This document shows, piece after piece, positions 28,867-36,878 of a stretch of DNA of 64,000 bases; within the stretch, counting starts at the first letter, position 1; each line of letters starts with the position of its first letter. The notes beneath the pieces were generated by a model, which had not been told where the DNA came from, did not search any database, and worked only from the letters and a program-made list of their open reading frames with translations. Origin of the DNA: Tolypothrix sp. PCC 7910 (lineage in GTDB: Bacteria; Cyanobacteriota; Cyanobacteriia; Cyanobacteriales; Nostocaceae); NCBI RefSeq assembly GCF_011769525.1, contig NZ_CP050440.1, positions 807,501-871,500 on the forward strand, written 5' to 3'. A program made the translations under genes and the position numbers.

Positions 28867-30264
28867 ATGGCACAATCAATTTCTTTATCTCTGCCTGAAT
28901 CTACAACGCCTTCAACGAGTGTCGGCGTAAGGATAGCAGATCTCTTCAAGACTCTCGGGACTCTGACATTATTACTTATAGCCTTTCCATTCAATGCTTT
29001 GATAGTGTTGATAGCTTTACTGTGGGGAATTGTGCGATCGCCCTTTACGAAAAAAGCTGTCGTCGCTGCCCACCCTCAAACTATCTTGGTAAGTGGAGCC
29101 AAGATGACCAAAGCATTACAACTTGCTCGCTCCTTCCATACCGCCGGACACAGAGTTATTCTCATTGAAGGTCACAAATATTGGTTGTCTGGGCATCGAT
29201 TCTCCAAAGCTGTGAGTCGTTTTTATACAGTTCCCGCACCGCAACTAGACCCAGAAAGCTATATCCAAGCGCTAGTAGAAATAGTTAAAAAGGAAAAGGT
29301 TGACATTTATGTGCCTGTATGCAGTCCTGTAGCTAGTTACTACGACTCTTTAGCCAAGCCTGCGCTATCACAATACTGCGAAGTTTTCCACTTTGATGCA
29401 GATATTACCAAGATGCTAGATGATAAATTTGCCTTTACCGATAAAGCGCGATCGCTTGGTTTATCTGTCCCCAAGTCTTTTAAAATTACCGATCCTCAAC
29501 AAGTTATAAATTTCGATTTTAGTCAAGAAACCCGCAAATATATACTTAAAAGTATTGCTTACGACTCCGTGCGCCGCTTAGATTTAACTAAACTTCCCTG
29601 CGACACTCCAGAAGAGACAGCAGCCTTTGTCAAAAGTTTACCCATCAGTCCAGAAAGTCCTTGGATTATGCAAGAGTTTATTCCTGGTAAGGAGTTCTGT
29701 ACCCATAGTACAGTGCGAGATGGGGAATTAAGATTGCATTGCTGTTGTCACTCTTGTGCGTTTCAAATCAACTATGAAAACGTCGAAAATCCCCAAATCC
29801 GTGAATGGGTGCAACAGTTCGTCAAAAGTTTGCAACTAACTGGACAAGTTTCTTTCGACTTTATCCAAGCCGCAGACGGTACAGTTTACGCCATTGAATG
29901 CAACCCCCGGACTCACTCGGCAATCACCATGTTTTACAATCATCCTGGTGTTGCAGAGGCCTATTTTGGTAAAACTCTCCTAGCTGCGCCTCACCAACCC
30001 TTAGCCAGTAGCAAGCCTACTTATTGGATATATCACGAAATCTGGCGGCTTACTGGTATTCGTTCCTGGAAACAATTGCAAACATCGGTTGATACCTTAT
30101 TGCGAGGTACTGATGCGATTTTACGTCTTGATGACCCTGTACCATTTTTGACCTTGCATCATTGGCAAATACCCTTACTTTTGCTCAAGAATCTGCAACA
30201 ACTCAAAGGCTGGGTAAAAATAGACTTCAACATTGGCAAACTCGTGGAATTAGGTGGCGACTAA
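28867..30264 (+). CDS. mysC: ATP-grasp ligase MysC (mycosporine-glycine synthesis)
   Basis: The ATG at 28867 (MAQSISLSLPESTTP) lies behind AAGGAAAG and gives 465 residues, the usual MysC size. A hydrophobic segment (LLLIAFPFNALIVLIALLWG, about residues 37-57) precedes a pre-ATP-grasp fold (ILVSGAKMTKALQLARSFHT) and the ATP-grasp domain: KMLDDKFAFTDKARSLGLSV, the ATP-binding lysine in RKYILKSIAYDSVRR, WIMQEFIPGKEF and the metal-binding end FDFIQAADGTVYAIECNPRT. MysC activates 4-deoxygadusol with ATP and adds glycine to give mycosporine-glycine. Followed 143 bp later by mysD. Without mysA and mysB nearby, its substrate must come from elsewhere, or the pathway is dead here. Confidence 0.9.
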   Translation: MAQSISLSLPESTTPSTSVGVRIADLFKTLGTLTLLLIAFPFNALIVLIALLWGIVRSPFTKKAVVAAHPQTILVSGAKMTKALQLARSFHTAGHRVILIEGHKYWLSGHRFSKAVSRFYTVPAPQLDPESYIQALVEIVKKEKVDIYVPVCSPVASYYDSLAKPALSQYCEVFHFDADITKMLDDKFAFTDKARSLGLSVPKSFKITDPQQVINFDFSQETRKYILKSIAYDSVRRLDLTKLPCDTPEETAAFVKSLPISPESPWIMQEFIPGKEFCTHSTVRDGELRLHCCCHSCAFQINYENVENPQIREWVQQFVKSLQLTGQVSFDFIQAADGTVYAIECNPRTHSAITMFYNHPGVAEAYFGKTLLAAPHQPLASSKPTYWIYHEIWRLTGIRSWKQLQTSVDTLLRGTDAILRLDDPVPFLTLHHWQIPLLLLKNLQQLKGWVKIDFNIGKLVELGGD

Positions 30265-30281
30265 AAAGTAAAAATTATACA

Positions 30282-30391
30282 TAAGTAAGACGGTGGGAAA
30301 AAACCAAACTAAGTTAATAAAGGCAAACAAAGGTATAACCCCCTTCCCTCCTGCCTTGCCATAGCGATAATTTTTTACACTGAGCTACTTA
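30282..30391. repeat. MITE-like element family B, copy 2
   Basis: Starts TAAGTAAGACGGTGGGAAAA, contains AAACCAAACTAAGTTAATAA, a CCCCCTTCCCTCCTGCC tract and CCATAGCGATAATTTTTTAC, and ends TGAGCTACTTA. It is 110 bp in the same orientation as 27099-27229 and fills most of the mysC-mysD gap. Confidence 0.75.
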
Positions 30392-30407
30392 TTTAAATAA
30401 TAGAATC

Positions 30408-31454
30408 ATGTCAGTACTGCGTATTCTGCATTTAGTTGGCTCTGCCTACAATGATTTTTACTGTGATTTGTCACGCCTTTATGCTCAAGATTGTCTAACA
30501 GCAACAGCAGAGCGATCGCGCTATGATTTTCAAATTGCATACATCACACCCGATCGCCAATGGCGATTTCCTGCTTCCCTCAGCAAAGAAGATATTGCTG
30601 CCGCCAAACCAATGACTCTGGGTGAAGCCATAGAGTTGATTACAGCGCAAAACATTGACCTTGTCTTACCACAAATGTTTTGTATTCCCGGAATGACTCA
30701 GTATCGAGCTTTATTCGACCTGCTGAAGATACCTTACATCGGCAATACTTCAGATATCATGGCCATCACAGCCCACAAAGGCAGAACCAAAGCCATTGTT
30801 GCAGCCGCAGGGGTGAAAGTGCCTCATGGAGAACTGCTACACCCAGGAGACGTTCCGACAATTCCACCGCCTGCGATCGTTAAACCTGCAAGTGCCGATA
30901 ATTCTTTAGGGGTAGTTTTAGTTAAAGATGTGAGTGAATATGACGCTGCTTTGAAGAAAGCATTTGCATATGCTTCGGAGGTAATTGTAGAAGCATTCAT
31001 CGAACTCGGCCGAGAAGTTAGATGCGGCATCATAGTTAAAGATGGGCAGTTAGTAGGTTTACCCCTGGAAGAGTATCTCGTAGATCCCAATGAAAAACCT
31101 ATTCGCAGCTATGCTGATAAACTCCAGCAAACAGAAGATGGTAACTTAGGTTTTGCTGCTAAAGATAATAAAAAATCCTGGATTGTAGATCCCAGCGATC
31201 CCATCACCCAAAAGGTTCAGCAGGTGGCTAAGAAGTGCCATCAGGCTTTAGGTTGTCGGCACTACAGTTTGTTTGATTTCCGCATAGATTCAAAGGGAGA
31301 ACCTTGGTTTTTAGAAGCTGGCTTGTATTGTTCTTTTGCCCCTAAAAGTGTGATTTCCTCTATGGCAAAAGCAGCGGGAATCCCTTTAAATGAGTTATTA
31401 ATGACGGCGATCAATGAAACTTTAGGTAATAGCGACAATGGCTTTTTCTGCTAG
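30408..31454 (+). CDS. mysD: D-Ala-D-Ala ligase-like ATP-grasp enzyme MysD
   Basis: The 348-residue protein belongs to the D-alanine-D-alanine ligase-type ATP-grasp family: N-terminal VLRILHLVGSAYNDFYCDLS, LVLPQMFCIPGMTQYRALFD with the substrate-domain IPYIGNTSDIMAITAHKGRT, ATP-site PAIVKPASADNSLGVVLVKD, VIVEAFIELGREVRCGIIV and the metal-site FDFRIDSKGEPWFLEAGLYC. In mycosporine-like amino acid pathways this enzyme adds a second amino acid (serine, glycine or another) to mycosporine-glycine, giving shinorine-type products. Its position right after mysC supports that role over peptidoglycan synthesis. The start at 30408 follows the end of a repeat element rather than a clear Shine-Dalgarno site. 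Confidence 0.9.
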   Translation: MSVLRILHLVGSAYNDFYCDLSRLYAQDCLTATAERSRYDFQIAYITPDRQWRFPASLSKEDIAAAKPMTLGEAIELITAQNIDLVLPQMFCIPGMTQYRALFDLLKIPYIGNTSDIMAITAHKGRTKAIVAAAGVKVPHGELLHPGDVPTIPPPAIVKPASADNSLGVVLVKDVSEYDAALKKAFAYASEVIVEAFIELGREVRCGIIVKDGQLVGLPLEEYLVDPNEKPIRSYADKLQQTEDGNLGFAAKDNKKSWIVDPSDPITQKVQQVAKKCHQALGCRHYSLFDFRIDSKGEPWFLEAGLYCSFAPKSVISSMAKAAGIPLNELLMTAINETLGNSDNGFFC

Positions 31455-31476
31455 ACAGGTGTGAGTACGGGGAAGA

Positions 31477-31764
31477 TTATTTGGAACCAGATTTACAATA
31501 ATCAAAAACCTGAAATTTTTGGTTAATACCCCCACTACCCCGTCCGTCGTCTAAAAATTCTTGAACTTGTGTACGGTAAACGGGAGTACCACCTTGCTCT
31601 TTACAAGCTGTGATGAGAGCGTTCTTTCGGTAACCACCGTACACAAATAAAACGATGATCAAAGCAAAAATAAGCAGGAGCGTCAGGATCACCCTATTTG
31701 CTGATGATTGCAGCAGACTATGCCTCATTATCTTTCTCAACAATGAAGAAAGAGGATTTGCCAT
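31477..31764 (-). CDS. Small single-pass membrane protein, 95 aa
   Basis: The ATG at 31764 follows AGAAGG, giving 95 residues. A hydrophobic helix (VILTLLLIFALIIVLFVYGG, about 25-44) separates a short basic N-terminus from a soluble tail with two Cys (ITACKEQGGTPVYRT and FDYCKSGS), likely extracytoplasmic and possibly disulfide-linked. I recognise no family. It is convergent with mysD and lies between it and the start region of the FAD monooxygenase. Confidence 0.7.
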   Translation of the reverse strand: MANPLSSLLRKIMRHSLLQSSANRVILTLLLIFALIIVLFVYGGYRKNALITACKEQGGTPVYRTQVQEFLDDGRGSGGINQKFQVFDYCKSGSK

Positions 31765-31790
31765 ATTACCTTCTTTAACCGAACACGATA

Positions 31791-33230
31791 TTAGTGATCT
31801 ACCAAAAGTCTATCCTCAGTTCTGTTCGACTTTTGAGAACTTTCCTTAATTATTCGCTGTAACACCTGCTTGAGAACAGTGCTATGGAAAAATACACTGG
31901 GGGGTTTGAGTAAATGCATCACCTCTAAGAACAGCTTGTGCAGATCGGCGCTGTCTGCTGCTAGCAGTAACACTTGATCTAGATAAATCTGCATAAATTG
32001 TGTCATTAAACTGGGTCGTCCACCCACAGTAGTAGCAAACCGAAAATCTTCGCTAGTCGCCATCATCCAAGGAACTGCAATTATTTTGCTCAGTTGTTTT
32101 TGAAAGTTTTGAGATAGACCGACTAAATTTCCGTGAGCGTGGCGAGATAATTGCTGGCTCAAACACTCATCTAACAACAATGCAGCATTAGCCGCAGTAG
32201 TCATACCTTGTCCATAGACAGGATTGAAAGCACACACTGCATCACCTAGTAGCACAAACCCTGAGGGCAATCTCGACAGTTTTTCATAGTGTCGCCATCT
32301 ATTTTCCGTGCGATGATAAGCAGTTAAGGGGGAAATGGGTTGAGCATCTTTGATAGTTTCATAGATAATCGGATTGCGTAAGCTCCGAGCAAAATTTAAA
32401 AATCCAGCTTCGTCAGTAGGCGGATAATCTCGACCAACGCCAACCAGTGTGACTATCCAACGATTTCCCTCGATCGCAGTTAATACACCACCACGTGTGT
32501 CTGGTGCTTTAGCTGTTACCAATACACCCAACCAATCAGCTGAAAAGTTTTCTGGAAGTTGATACAAGCGGCTAGTATAGCCCAAAAAGGAATTAACCAC
32601 AGTTTCTTGTGGTGGTTTATAACCAATTGCTTCTAACCACTGAGGCGCATGAGAATTACGTCCGCTAGCATCTACTACTAAATCAGCAGTAAAATCTGTT
32701 TGTCTGGGGTAAGTGTCTTGCTTGCTATCAAGTTTTTGGCGTACTCGTACACCCGTAACCTGAGTTTTATTGGAATTAGACAGCAAACTCTCAACAATTG
32801 CTGCTTGCACAAATACAACACGCTTGTTAGCAAATAATCGACGGCGGATCATACATTCCAGCAAATTCCGGCTTAAACTGTAGACGTTCAGATCGGAATT
32901 AAACCGGGGTGTCCATCCTCCTATGCCATACCACAAAAAATTAGCACTGGCATTAATAGCGATCGCACCAGATGCGGGTAATTCATTCTGGATACCTGGA
33001 AAAAGCTGCTCTATTACATCCAAACCCCGTTTGAGTAAGATGTGAAAGTGAAGAGCTTGGGGTACACCAGGGCGTTGTTCTGGTTGCTCGCTCAAGCGAT
33101 CGCGTTCAATAATTGTTACCCGATGAAAGTATTTACTCAGCACTTGCGCTGCTAGCAATCCCGCAATACTTCCTCCAATAACAAGAGCGTGGCTTTCTTG
33201 GTCTGGTTTGCCAATGTTTGAGGAAAACAT
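31791..33230 (-). CDS. FAD-dependent monooxygenase/oxidoreductase
   Basis: The 479-residue protein has an N-terminal Rossmann FAD-binding motif (ALVIGGSIAGLLAAQVL; the GxGxxG is GGSIAG) ending in VTIIERDRL, a middle DLVVDASGRNSHAPQWL segment with the conserved D-x-x-x-D/G-R turn, and the FAD ribityl-binding GDAVCAFNPVYGQGMTTAAN near residue 330. This is the p-hydroxybenzoate hydroxylase/squalene epoxidase-like group, which hydroxylates or epoxidises hydrophobic substrates with NAD(P)H and O2. The C-terminal 100 residues are helical. The start ATG at 33230 is clear. The substrate is unknown; proximity to the mys genes alone does not establish a shared pathway. Confidence 0.92.
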   Translation of the reverse strand: MFSSNIGKPDQESHALVIGGSIAGLLAAQVLSKYFHRVTIIERDRLSEQPEQRPGVPQALHFHILLKRGLDVIEQLFPGIQNELPASGAIAINASANFLWYGIGGWTPRFNSDLNVYSLSRNLLECMIRRRLFANKRVVFVQAAIVESLLSNSNKTQVTGVRVRQKLDSKQDTYPRQTDFTADLVVDASGRNSHAPQWLEAIGYKPPQETVVNSFLGYTSRLYQLPENFSADWLGVLVTAKAPDTRGGVLTAIEGNRWIVTLVGVGRDYPPTDEAGFLNFARSLRNPIIYETIKDAQPISPLTAYHRTENRWRHYEKLSRLPSGFVLLGDAVCAFNPVYGQGMTTAANAALLLDECLSQQLSRHAHGNLVGLSQNFQKQLSKIIAVPWMMATSEDFRFATTVGGRPSLMTQFMQIYLDQVLLLAADSADLHKLFLEVMHLLKPPSVFFHSTVLKQVLQRIIKESSQKSNRTEDRLLVDH

Positions 33231-33277
33231 ATAATTTTTACCCCTAGATTACACACTCTCACTAAATTTTAGATTTT

Positions 33278-33413
33278 AGGGACCTCCAGAAAATAAATTA
33301 TCCCATTTTCATAGTGGCAGATTCTTCCTCCTCTGCTTCCTCTACCTCCTCTGCATACACAGTGTTCGCGTAGCGTCCCGCAGGGATGGAATATTTTTTA
33401 GTTGGAAGTCTCT
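33278..33413. repeat. MITE-like element family A, copy 3, overlapping the ccaA 3' end
   Basis: Left end AGGGACCTCCAGAAAATAAA at 33278 and right end AAGTCTCT at 33406-33413 form imperfect terminal inverted repeats. The CT-rich interior (TTCCTCCTCTGCTTCCTCTA) is interrupted by GTTCGCGTAGCGTCCCGCAG, another interspersed repeat. The right end extends past the ccaA stop at 33398-33400 and encodes its last residues. Confidence 0.7.
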
Positions 33414-34231
33414 GAGTTTGTTTTGGAGCCTCGATAAATGCGCTCCCATTGTTCTGGAGCAAGTTCTGTCATAGGAAACCATTCATATTCAGAGCTAGGG
33501 ATTTGCTTTGGTAATCGAACAGCACTTTGTTGGTTAGTAGGGAAATGTATATCCCCATCGCTAGTTAAAGATGGGCTAATTAAAGTTTCATCTATCTCTG
33601 ATGGGGGTAGATGATTTGGGAGTAATACATAAGCGTGCTGTTGTGGATTGTATGCCAAAACTTCTCCTGTCTCAATTTGATATATCCAAGCATAAATACT
33701 AAGTTGTTTTTGGTGAAGCTTAGAGCGAATCGCTGGATAAGTCCGAAGATTTTCGATTTGGGTGAGTACATTCTCAGCAATAATTATTTCTAATAATTCT
33801 TCCCCCTCATAGTTGCTATAGTTATCTTTCACCAACCTTCGAGTGGCCTCTGCATACTTAAGCCAGTCATGTACAAGCGGCATTTCTACCCGCAATTTGT
33901 CTAATTTCATTAACCCTTTCATGGCACCACAATGTGAGTGACCACAGACAATAATTTGTTGAATATCTAATGCTTGAATTGCGTATTCAATTGTTGCCCC
34001 TTCGCCACCATTGGTAGCACCAAATGGTGGAATAATGTTACCTGCATTGCGGATTACAAATAATTCACCTAACCCAGCTTGTGTAATTAGGTTGGGATCG
34101 ATACGCGAATCTGAACAAGTAATAAATAGTACTCTAGGTTTTTGACCTAGAGAAAGTTGTTCAAATAGTTCTTCATTGGCAGGAAAATAACTACTTTTAA
34201 ATTCGCGCAGACCTCTAATTAATTTCTTCAT
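33398..34231 (-). CDS. ccaA: Carboxysomal beta-carbonic anhydrase CcaA (IcfA)
   Basis: The 277-residue protein matches cyanobacterial CcaA/IcfA from its start (MKKLIRGLREFKSSYFPANE) with the zinc ligands Cys39 (ITCSDSR), His98 and Cys101 (GHSHCGAM) and the Asp41/Arg43 dyad. After the roughly 200-residue catalytic core it has a variable linker and ends with LAPEQWERIYRG, the short C-terminal peptide shared with characterised CcaA and implicated in carboxysome packaging. It interconverts bicarbonate and CO2 in the beta-carboxysome to feed Rubisco. No ccm or rbc genes are near it. The last residues TNSETSN come from a MITE-like element. The start ATG at 34231 is unambiguous. Confidence 0.93.
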   Translation of the reverse strand: MKKLIRGLREFKSSYFPANEELFEQLSLGQKPRVLFITCSDSRIDPNLITQAGLGELFVIRNAGNIIPPFGATNGGEGATIEYAIQALDIQQIIVCGHSHCGAMKGLMKLDKLRVEMPLVHDWLKYAEATRRLVKDNYSNYEGEELLEIIIAENVLTQIENLRTYPAIRSKLHQKQLSIYAWIYQIETGEVLAYNPQQHAYVLLPNHLPPSEIDETLISPSLTSDGDIHFPTNQQSAVRLPKQIPSSEYEWFPMTELAPEQWERIYRGSKTNSETSN

Positions 34232-34828
34232 GGGGCACCTAAATAAATATGGTCATAATTGAGATTTTTCAGATAATTATTTACCAGAAACCTATGAGAT
34301 ACTATTCATCAAAATTATTGACTAAATTCGGTTAGTAATATCTCGTAATAGATTGCATGATGTTATCCACTTAGCCAAAGAGGGAAACTTATTATTGTAT
34401 TGTTATAGCCATATGAGTTAACTACTATCTTTGGTTATAGTTTTAATGTGAAATCAATCTGCAATTAGAATAAATTTACTATTTTTCTGGAACTTCATCA
34501 AGTTTCGTTTGTACCTTTGTACTTATGTCTACAAGTGAGGGACTGGGCAATGATCATCTCTCGCTACATTACTGTGCCCTTACGAAAATTTGGGTTTTTT
34601 AGACTCTTGACATTTGAACGCCAGTTCACTCAACGGAGGGAACCTCCGCACGTGACTGGCTCCCCTAGACAAACCTAAACGAAAAAAATATGACACTTGC
34701 GTAAGTCCTAAAATAGAGAATCAATTTTTTTCTTAAGCTAAAGGTAATGTATTTACTTTCGTCCATTGAGGCGCAATTAATCAAGTTTATCCCTTGCCAT
34801 AACGATAATTTTTAACATCGAGGTACTT
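34232..34828. other. 600-bp intergenic region with a hairpin repeat and element tail
   Basis: Divergent spacer between ccaA and the DUF1772-like gene. At 34620-34660 a nested hairpin has outer arms GCCAGT/ACTGGC and inner arms CGGAGG/CCTCCG; a close relative lies at 59560-59600. From about 34788 to the start codon, TTGCCATAACGATAATTTTT plus AACATCGAGGTACTTA is the right end of a family B element with no visible left end. No coding signal is seen in the rest. Confidence 0.6.
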
Positions 34829-35332
34829 ATGAGCAATGTTGACTACTTGCCAATGGCATTAAAACTTTTCACAGTGTTGGGCTGCTCCTTGGTTGCAGGG
34901 GTCTTCTTTGCCTTCTCAACTTTTGTCATGAGCGCTCTAGCTCGGCTTCAGCCTAGAGAAGGCATTGTTGCTATGCAATCGATCAATATTACAGCAATCA
35001 ATCCGTGGTTTATGGTGGCGCTATTTGGCACGGCATTGGCTTGCTTGTTTCTGGCGATCGCCTCGCTGTCAAAATTGCATCGACCTGGTGCAGTCTACTT
35101 GCTGCTTGGTAGCCTGTGCTATCTCGTGGGTACAATTCTGGTGACGATCGCTTTTAATGTACCGCTAAATGATGCTCTGGCGATCGCCAAACCAGATAGT
35201 CCTGAGAGCGCAAATTTATGGGCTAGATATCTTGCCAACTGGACATTCTGGAACCATGTACGAACAATAGCAGCGTTTGGGGCAGCTGCTTTATTGGCGA
35301 TCGCATTCTGTAAGCAAACAGGAACTTATTAA
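34829..35332 (+). CDS. DUF1772-type membrane protein (anthrone oxygenase-like family)
   Basis: The 167-residue protein has four hydrophobic segments: LFTVLGCSLVAGVFFAFSTF, NPWFMVALFGTALACLFLAI, AVYLLLGSLCYLVGTILVTI and IAAFGAAALLAIAFC. The pattern FAFSTFVMSALARLQPREGI, NVPLNDALA and WNHVRTIAA is typical of DUF1772. Some family members are anthrone oxygenases, but function in bacteria is mostly unknown. The ATG at 34829 lies inside the tail of a family B repeat (TACTTATG), and no other ATG fits better, so the repeat appears to supply the translation start. Confidence 0.9.
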   Translation: MSNVDYLPMALKLFTVLGCSLVAGVFFAFSTFVMSALARLQPREGIVAMQSINITAINPWFMVALFGTALACLFLAIASLSKLHRPGAVYLLLGSLCYLVGTILVTIAFNVPLNDALAIAKPDSPESANLWARYLANWTFWNHVRTIAAFGAAALLAIAFCKQTGTY

Positions 35333-35363
35333 TTGCCACGCTCTACTAAATATGAGTCTGCAA

Positions 35364-36299
35364 TTAAGCTGACATCAGCTGCTGAAGGCGTTTTGGTTCC
35401 TCTCCCAGCCAATCTGGATTTTTGGCAGTACCATCAAAAATGGATGAGGTTTTAAAAGGTTCAAACTCACCGCGAGATCCGGCTGTTGCGGTTTTGGCTA
35501 ACAAAGCTTGCACTTGCTCATCTGTCATCGGTCTAAATGTGTCTACTGCTTGAAATGCTTGCTCCAAAATTTCTATACTGTCGATTCCTGTAATCACTAC
35601 CGAGGTGGGTAGATTGAGCGCATAGTGGAGACATTCAATTGGCGTTACTGTCTTGGACTGCAGCAGAATGCCATTTGCCATACTTTTCATCCCCAAAATG
35701 CCAATGTTGCGTTTCACTAGTTCTGGCACAACCAGATTTGCAAAACTCCGGTAATGTGCATCCATGACATTCAGTGGCATCTGAACTGTAGCAAACTTAA
35801 AGCCATAATTTTCTGCAACATGGAGCATATGCAGATGAATTTCTGGGTCTTTGTGCCCAGTAAAGCCAATGTAGCGTACTTTTCCAGCTGCTTGTGCTGC
35901 AACTAGCGCGGCATTTGCCCCATCTTCATCAAAGACGCGATGCGGATCTTCAAACCGCAGGATTTCGTGATGTTGTACTAGATCAATGCAATCGACTTGT
36001 AAGCGTTGCAGAGATTCGTCGAGCTGTTTGGTAGCTTCTTTCTTAGAGCGTCCATCAATTTTTGTCATGAGGAAAACTTTGTCTCGATAACCATCATGGA
36101 GGGCTTTCCCCATACGGATTTCGCTCTCACCACCGTTATAGTCCCAACTGTTATCCATGAAAGTGATACCCCGATCAATCGCCATGCGAACAAGACGAAT
36201 TGCCAGTTGCTCATCTACGTGTTTCAAGCTGAGATGCCATCCTCCCAACCCAATTGCAGAAACTCTTTCTCCAGTACTACCAAGTTCTCGATATAGCAT
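35364..36299 (-). CDS. Aldo/keto reductase
   Basis: The 311-residue TIM-barrel protein carries the aldo/keto reductase tetrad pattern: Asp and Tyr in GITFMDNSWDYNGGESE, Lys in VFLMTKIDGRSK and His in DCIDLVQHHEILRFEDP (the catalytic His replaced by the HH pair). It has VRYIGFTGHKDPEIH and the C-terminal LNLPTSVVITGIDSIEILEQ cofactor-binding segment. Such enzymes reduce aldehydes or ketones with NADPH. It starts at ATG 36299 and is convergent with the DUF1772-like gene. The substrate is unknown. It belongs to a different subgroup from the reductase at 62128-63132. Confidence 0.93.
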   Translation of the reverse strand: MLYRELGSTGERVSAIGLGGWHLSLKHVDEQLAIRLVRMAIDRGITFMDNSWDYNGGESEIRMGKALHDGYRDKVFLMTKIDGRSKKEATKQLDESLQRLQVDCIDLVQHHEILRFEDPHRVFDEDGANAALVAAQAAGKVRYIGFTGHKDPEIHLHMLHVAENYGFKFATVQMPLNVMDAHYRSFANLVVPELVKRNIGILGMKSMANGILLQSKTVTPIECLHYALNLPTSVVITGIDSIEILEQAFQAVDTFRPMTDEQVQALLAKTATAGSRGEFEPFKTSSIFDGTAKNPDWLGEEPKRLQQLMSA

Positions 36300-36878
36300 T
36301 TCTCATTTCCTTGTTGTAGTTGTTATCAATATTTATGCAGTGGTCTGATTACCAAAATCACATTTTGAGTTATCAAAATCCTAATTTCTGATTGTATTTG
36401 AGAAAGTTTTTGGAACTAATACAGTTTCCAAATTAGGATCTGTGCTGAATGCTTACTTGCAATGGGTGAATTTTTTTGTTACTAGACGGACTCAGCGAAT
36501 AATTAGCCTTAACCATACTAAGAAAATCAGCTAAGGAAATACGTCCTCCCACTGAGAGGTAAAGCAGATATCCAAAAGATAGATACCAAAAGGCTTAGAA
36601 GAATTGGTAAAAATTTAGTAGTGGACTGACACAGCCAAAATGTTGGATTAGAAAATGTTCGTAGTTGCTCTTTAGCGCCGTTTTAACTAGAAATCTAATA
36701 CACAAAATTAGCCGCATGGATGATGCGTTAGGCGCTAGGATCGTCTTTCGTGACAAATCATCTTGGAAACCAGCGCCTAACGCATCCTACAATAATTTTA
36801 TTTTTACTTTATAAATAACCTTTGAACAACAAAGTTTAAATAATAGTAATTGCAACCCTGTTTATACAAATCTATAGA
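36300..36878. other. 580-bp intergenic region with a large palindrome
   Basis: GATGCGTTAGGCGCT (36722-36736) pairs perfectly with AGCGCCTAACGCATC (36772-36786) around a 35-nt loop; a shorter relative is at 14351-14373. On the minus strand 36436-36594 is open for 53 codons and reads protein-like (YLLYLSVGGRISLADFLSMV), without a recognised family or clear start. The rest is AT-rich with no gene seen. Confidence 0.55.
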
